Shown piece after piece: positions 60,890-64,000 of a DNA stretch of 64,000 bases. The notes under the pieces were generated by a model. That model ran no database searches. It was not told where the DNA came from and was given only the letters and a program-made list of their open reading frames with translations. Every line of letters begins with the position of its first letter. The stretch's first letter is position 1. Source of the stretch: JAUIJL01 sp965366625. Its GTDB lineage: Bacteria; Acidobacteriota; Thermoanaerobaculia; Multivoradales; J023. Location of the stretch: positions 1 through 64,000 of the forward strand of contig CBDUGP010000028.1 of the NCBI GenBank assembly GCA_965366625.1. The letters are read 5' to 3'. Both the position numbers and the translations under genes were made by a program.

Positions 60890-62341
60890 CTATTTGCGCC
60901 AGAACGCGACGGTCATCAACGCCACCAGGGCGTAAACCTCGAGCCGTCCCAGCCACATCAAGACCACCATTACCACCTTCTGCCACGGCGCGAAGAAGGC
61001 GAAATTTCCGGCCGGGCCGACGGCGGAGAGCCCCGGGCCGATGTTGCCCAAGGTGGCGATGGCCGCGCCGGCAGCGGTTTCCAGGTCAGGGCTGCCGATC
61101 GTCAGCAGGATGGTGCCCAAACCCCATCCCGAAAAATAGAGGAAGAAGAATCCCATCACGCTGCGGACCACCGTTTCGGGTACAACTTTTCCATCGACGA
61201 AAACCGCGATGATGTGGCTCGGGCTGAACATCATCCGCGCTTCTCTAGCTGCTGCCTTCAAGCCGATGACGAAGCGCATGATCTTGACCCCACCGGCGGT
61301 GGAGCCGGCGCAGCCGCCGACGAACATGAGCACAAAGATCAAGATGCGCGCCGTATTCGGCCATTGCTCATAATCGGCGGTGGCGAAACCGGTGGTGGTC
61401 AAAATGCCCGCCACCTGGAAGAGGCTGTCGAGGAACGCTCTGGGGGCGTGGGTGTAGGTGCCGCTCGACAGCAGCACGGCGGTGATCGCAGCGGTCACGC
61501 CGAACGTGATGAGCAAATAAATTCTCAGCTCATGGTCACCGACGAAGCTACGCCAGCCGCGTTTTTGCTTGAGGCCGTAGTAAAGCGAGAAATTCGCCCC
61601 TGCGAGCATCATGAAAACAACGATGATGATTTCTACCCACGGCGATTGAAAGGCCGCCACCGAGGCGTTGCGAGGGGAAAATCCCCCGGTAGAGAGGGTC
61701 GAAAAGGTGTGGGTCAGCGCGTCATAGAGGTTCATGCCGGCGAGCATGAGCAGCAGAGTTTGGGCGGCGGAGAACGCGAGGTAGATTTTCCACAGCACGC
61801 CGGCGGTATCGTGGACCCGCGGGTGAAGGGTTTCCGCAGTAGGTCCGGGAACCTCTAATTTGTAGAGAAAGCGAGCACCCGGGCCCAGCTCGGGCAGCAG
61901 TGCCACGAAAAGCACGATGATGCCCATTCCGCCCAGCCATTGGGTGAAGCTGCGCCAGAACAAGATGCCGTGACCGTTCGACTGGATATCTTGCATCACC
62001 GAAGCGCCTGTGGTCGTGAATCCCGAAGCGGATTCGAAGAGCGCGTCGGCGGGTTGAATCAAAGAGCCCGTGGCCATGTACGGCAAGGCGCCGAAGATCG
62101 ACGCCAACATCCAACCGCCAACGACGATCAAGAATCCCTCGCGACGATAGAGTTCGCCCGTGCCCCGTGACAAGACGATCAAAAGACCGCCCGAGGCCCC
62201 GGTGATGCCGGCGCAGATGGCGAATGCCACGGCGTCGGAGATTTCGCCGTACAACACCGAGCATAAGCCGGGAAAAAGTTCGGCCGCCGCTAGGATCAAC
62301 AAGAGCCGACCCAGAAAACGAAGGGGGGGACGCCAATTCAC
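60890..62341 (-). CDS. trkH: TrkH family potassium uptake channel subunit
   Basis: The 483-residue protein has four M1-P-M2-like repeats with about 10 membrane segments. Filters: FTTTGASVMQDI near 111, FSTLSTGGFSPRN near 217, TGFATADYEQWP near 306 and TLGNIGPGLSAVGPAGNF near 430. It carries K+ in symport or as a channel with the TrkA subunit, which lies upstream on the same strand with a 63-bp gap. Full length for the family. Confidence 0.93.
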   Translation of the reverse strand: MNWRPPLRFLGRLLLILAAAELFPGLCSVLYGEISDAVAFAICAGITGASGGLLIVLSRGTGELYRREGFLIVVGGWMLASIFGALPYMATGSLIQPADALFESASGFTTTGASVMQDIQSNGHGILFWRSFTQWLGGMGIIVLFVALLPELGPGARFLYKLEVPGPTAETLHPRVHDTAGVLWKIYLAFSAAQTLLLMLAGMNLYDALTHTFSTLSTGGFSPRNASVAAFQSPWVEIIIVVFMMLAGANFSLYYGLKQKRGWRSFVGDHELRIYLLITFGVTAAITAVLLSSGTYTHAPRAFLDSLFQVAGILTTTGFATADYEQWPNTARILIFVLMFVGGCAGSTAGGVKIMRFVIGLKAAAREARMMFSPSHIIAVFVDGKVVPETVVRSVMGFFFLYFSGWGLGTILLTIGSPDLETAAGAAIATLGNIGPGLSAVGPAGNFAFFAPWQKVVMVVLMWLGRLEVYALVALMTVAFWRK

Positions 62342-62404
62342 GTTGGACCTCTCAAATTGGATCTCTCACGTCGGATCTTTCAGACGAGCCTCGTCCGGCG
62401 TGGG

Positions 62405-63760
62405 TCAAGAAGGCTCACGGCCGGGGAATAAGAGCTGTACCGTGGGCAAGTGTTCGACCTGGGTGAAGATAATCACCGTATCGCCGACTTCTAAGCGATC
62501 CTGACCGCGGGGAACGAAAACCCGTTCTCCACGTACCACCGCGCCGAAAATAATTCCCCGCGGCGGTTTGATTTCCGCCAGCGAGCAACCCACGGCCGGG
62601 CTAGCCGGGGCCAAGGTACGTTCCAAGATCTGGGCTTCACCGCTGTTCAGCGAAGCGATATTGGCGTTATAACCGCTTTGGATGTAGCTCTGGATCCGTT
62701 CCGCCGCGATGCTGCGGGGGGAGACGATATTCATCAGCCCGAGCTTCTTCCACAAATGGGACGTCTCCGCCCGTTGAACTAAGGCCACCACGGTTTGGAC
62801 CCCCAGTTCCTGGGCCAAAAGGCTGGCCATCAAATTCTGTTCGTCGTTTCCGGTCAGGGCCACGAAGGAGCGAGCTTCGGGAATCCGCTCGGCCTTCAAC
62901 AGGTTGAGGTCGTTGGCGTCGCCGTGAATGACCTCGAAATGGGGGCACTGCTGGGCTAACCGTTCAGCCCGTTGATAGTCGCGTTCGATGATTTTCACCT
63001 GATCCACATGGCCGTCGAGGGCTTGGGCCACGGTGTGGCCGGTGATACCGCCGCCGGCGATCACCGCTGTGCCGTAATGTCGACCCTTGGAGCTGACCAT
63101 GCGCTCGACCTTGTCGGTGGATTCGGACCGGCAGAGGATCAACGCATGATCACCGACCCGGGCTTTGTCGATTCCAGAGGGAATGATCAGCTCGTCGTCG
63201 CGAAAAAGAGCGACCACCAAGCTCCCCGTCGGCAGGTCCACCTCGCTCAAGGGTTTTCGGGTGAGCAAAGATCCCTCTTCGAGATGAATCTTGCGCAACT
63301 GAACCTTGCCGTGGGCCAAATATTCCACCGCAAGGGTGCTGTGGCCGAGCAGATGGTTGAGGATTCGAGTGGTAGAAAGCAGTTGGGTAGACAGCAGCAA
63401 ATCGGCGGCGAAGACCTTCTCATAGGTCCGGCGGTGGGTGGTGATGTCCTCCGCCAAGCCGACCCTGACCACCGAACGCTTGGCGCCGAGGCTTTTGGCC
63501 AAAACCGAGGCCGCGAGATTCGACTCGTCCGACGAGGAGACGGCCATGAACAGGTCGCAATCCCGAACTTTTGCTGCTTCGAGAACCGGCACATGGGCGC
63601 CGTTACCCACCACCACACCGACGTCCATGGCCTCCTCCACCCGTTCTTGGAGGGAAGGATCCAGGTCGATGACCATCACATTGTGACCCTCTTGGGAGAG
63701 GGTGCGCGCCAAGTGGAATCCCACCTCCCCCGCCCCCATTACGGCAAATCGCTGACCCAT
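62405..63760 (-). CDS. trkA: TrkA potassium transport regulator with two RCK domains
   Basis: The 451-residue protein carries two Rossmann nucleotide-binding domains: FAVMGAGEVGFHLARTLSQEG at residues 4-24, and AVIAGGGITGHTVAQALDGHVDQVKIIERD at about 233-262. Each is followed by a TrkA_C domain (EGSLLTRKPLSEVDLPTGSLVVALFRDDE, and CSLAEIKPPRGIIFGAVVRGERVFVPRG). It gates TrkH in response to NAD(H)/ATP. It heads the leftward trkA-trkH operon. The final 240 bp of the window, upstream of its start, hold no recognised gene. Confidence 0.94.
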   Translation of the reverse strand: MGQRFAVMGAGEVGFHLARTLSQEGHNVMVIDLDPSLQERVEEAMDVGVVVGNGAHVPVLEAAKVRDCDLFMAVSSSDESNLAASVLAKSLGAKRSVVRVGLAEDITTHRRTYEKVFAADLLLSTQLLSTTRILNHLLGHSTLAVEYLAHGKVQLRKIHLEEGSLLTRKPLSEVDLPTGSLVVALFRDDELIIPSGIDKARVGDHALILCRSESTDKVERMVSSKGRHYGTAVIAGGGITGHTVAQALDGHVDQVKIIERDYQRAERLAQQCPHFEVIHGDANDLNLLKAERIPEARSFVALTGNDEQNLMASLLAQELGVQTVVALVQRAETSHLWKKLGLMNIVSPRSIAAERIQSYIQSGYNANIASLNSGEAQILERTLAPASPAVGCSLAEIKPPRGIIFGAVVRGERVFVPRGQDRLEVGDTVIIFTQVEHLPTVQLLFPGREPS

Positions 63761-64000
63761 CGGTTTCCTTTCGATCTTTTTCTTGTGGCAAGAGATTCGT
63801 TTCTTTGAATCATCTTGTCGTTCAAGAGGGATCTTTTCATCGATCGACTTTCAGTTGTAGGCCCTTCCCAAGCCGCGACGCGGCGAGTGAAGATCCGCGA
63901 ATTTCAAATTCATGAATGCTATTCAAATAGGTAGATTTTTATAGTCTGGCACCGACCTAGAAAATTCGAAGTTTTGCCGCATTGCGGCTTGCGGAGGCCT

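Overview
The window looks like part of a chromosome from a GC-rich Gram-negative soil or sediment bacterium, most likely an Acidobacteriota (Thermoanaerobaculia/Vicinamibacteria-like). The basis is mixed: several Ser/Thr kinases fused to TPR arrays, a secreted PIG-L deacetylase with a long C-terminal extension, secreted S9 peptidases, an FHA-type sigma-54 activator, a Wza/Wzc/CpsB polysaccharide apparatus and a RecA of ordinary bacterial type. Planctomycetota or Myxococcota cannot be excluded from sequence reading alone. No rRNA, tRNA, CRISPR array, prophage or insertion sequence was seen.

Layout. 0-10.8 kb: a Wzy-type exopolysaccharide export and polymerisation locus (TPR lipid/periplasmic protein, CpsB-like phosphatase, Wzc-like tyrosine kinase, Wza, outer-membrane beta-barrel, Wzy/WaaL-like polymerase, TPR partner, VanZ) with no glycosyltransferases inside it. 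10.9-15.1 kb: metF, a PBP4-type DD-peptidase, a low-molecular-weight phosphatase, a DUF4920 protein and a VapBC toxin-antitoxin pair. 15.3-24.9 kb: an FHA protein, PIG-L protein, ATP-grasp enzyme, a repeat-filled 0.8-kb gap, and a large modular secreted clan GH-A type glycosidase with dockerin-like, PKD and CBM2-like modules. 24.3-32.4 kb: DUF488, a CaCA antiporter, an S12 serine hydrolase, an S9 peptidase and a Ser/Thr kinase. 32.4-37.8 kb: a leftward cluster of ABC-2 transporter, transglutaminase-like protein, DUF1304 and a sugar nucleotidyltransferase.

38.2-41.8 kb holds the most striking signal. An FHA-domain sigma-54 activator lies beside two divergent genes for unrecognised beta-rich proteins. 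Their shared 493-bp spacer contains three perfect copies of the palindrome CTGACGTCAG spaced 20 and 22 bp apart. On each side, at exactly 100 bp from the middle palindrome, there is a candidate -24/-12 sigma-54 promoter firing outward (11/12 consensus positions leftward, 9/12 rightward). This reads as a symmetric enhancer driving a two-gene output module, possibly connected through FHA recognition to the Ser/Thr kinases around it.

41.8-51.4 kb: a kinase-TPR protein, the MoxR-DUF58-TgpA-like transglutaminase operon, a lipoprotein and a GT2 glycosyltransferase. 51.7-63.8 kb: recA, an NhaC-type antiporter with an unusual N-terminal extracytoplasmic domain, a polytopic membrane protein, a LysM/FecR-like protein with a sensor kinase, and the trkH-trkA potassium uptake pair.

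Two genome-scale habits show up. First, dispersed hairpin repeats with compensatory stem changes fill non-coding gaps. Second, at least ten genes carry recent-looking tandem duplications whose unit is always a multiple of three (9, 12 or 15 bp), while comparable repeats in non-coding DNA are not.
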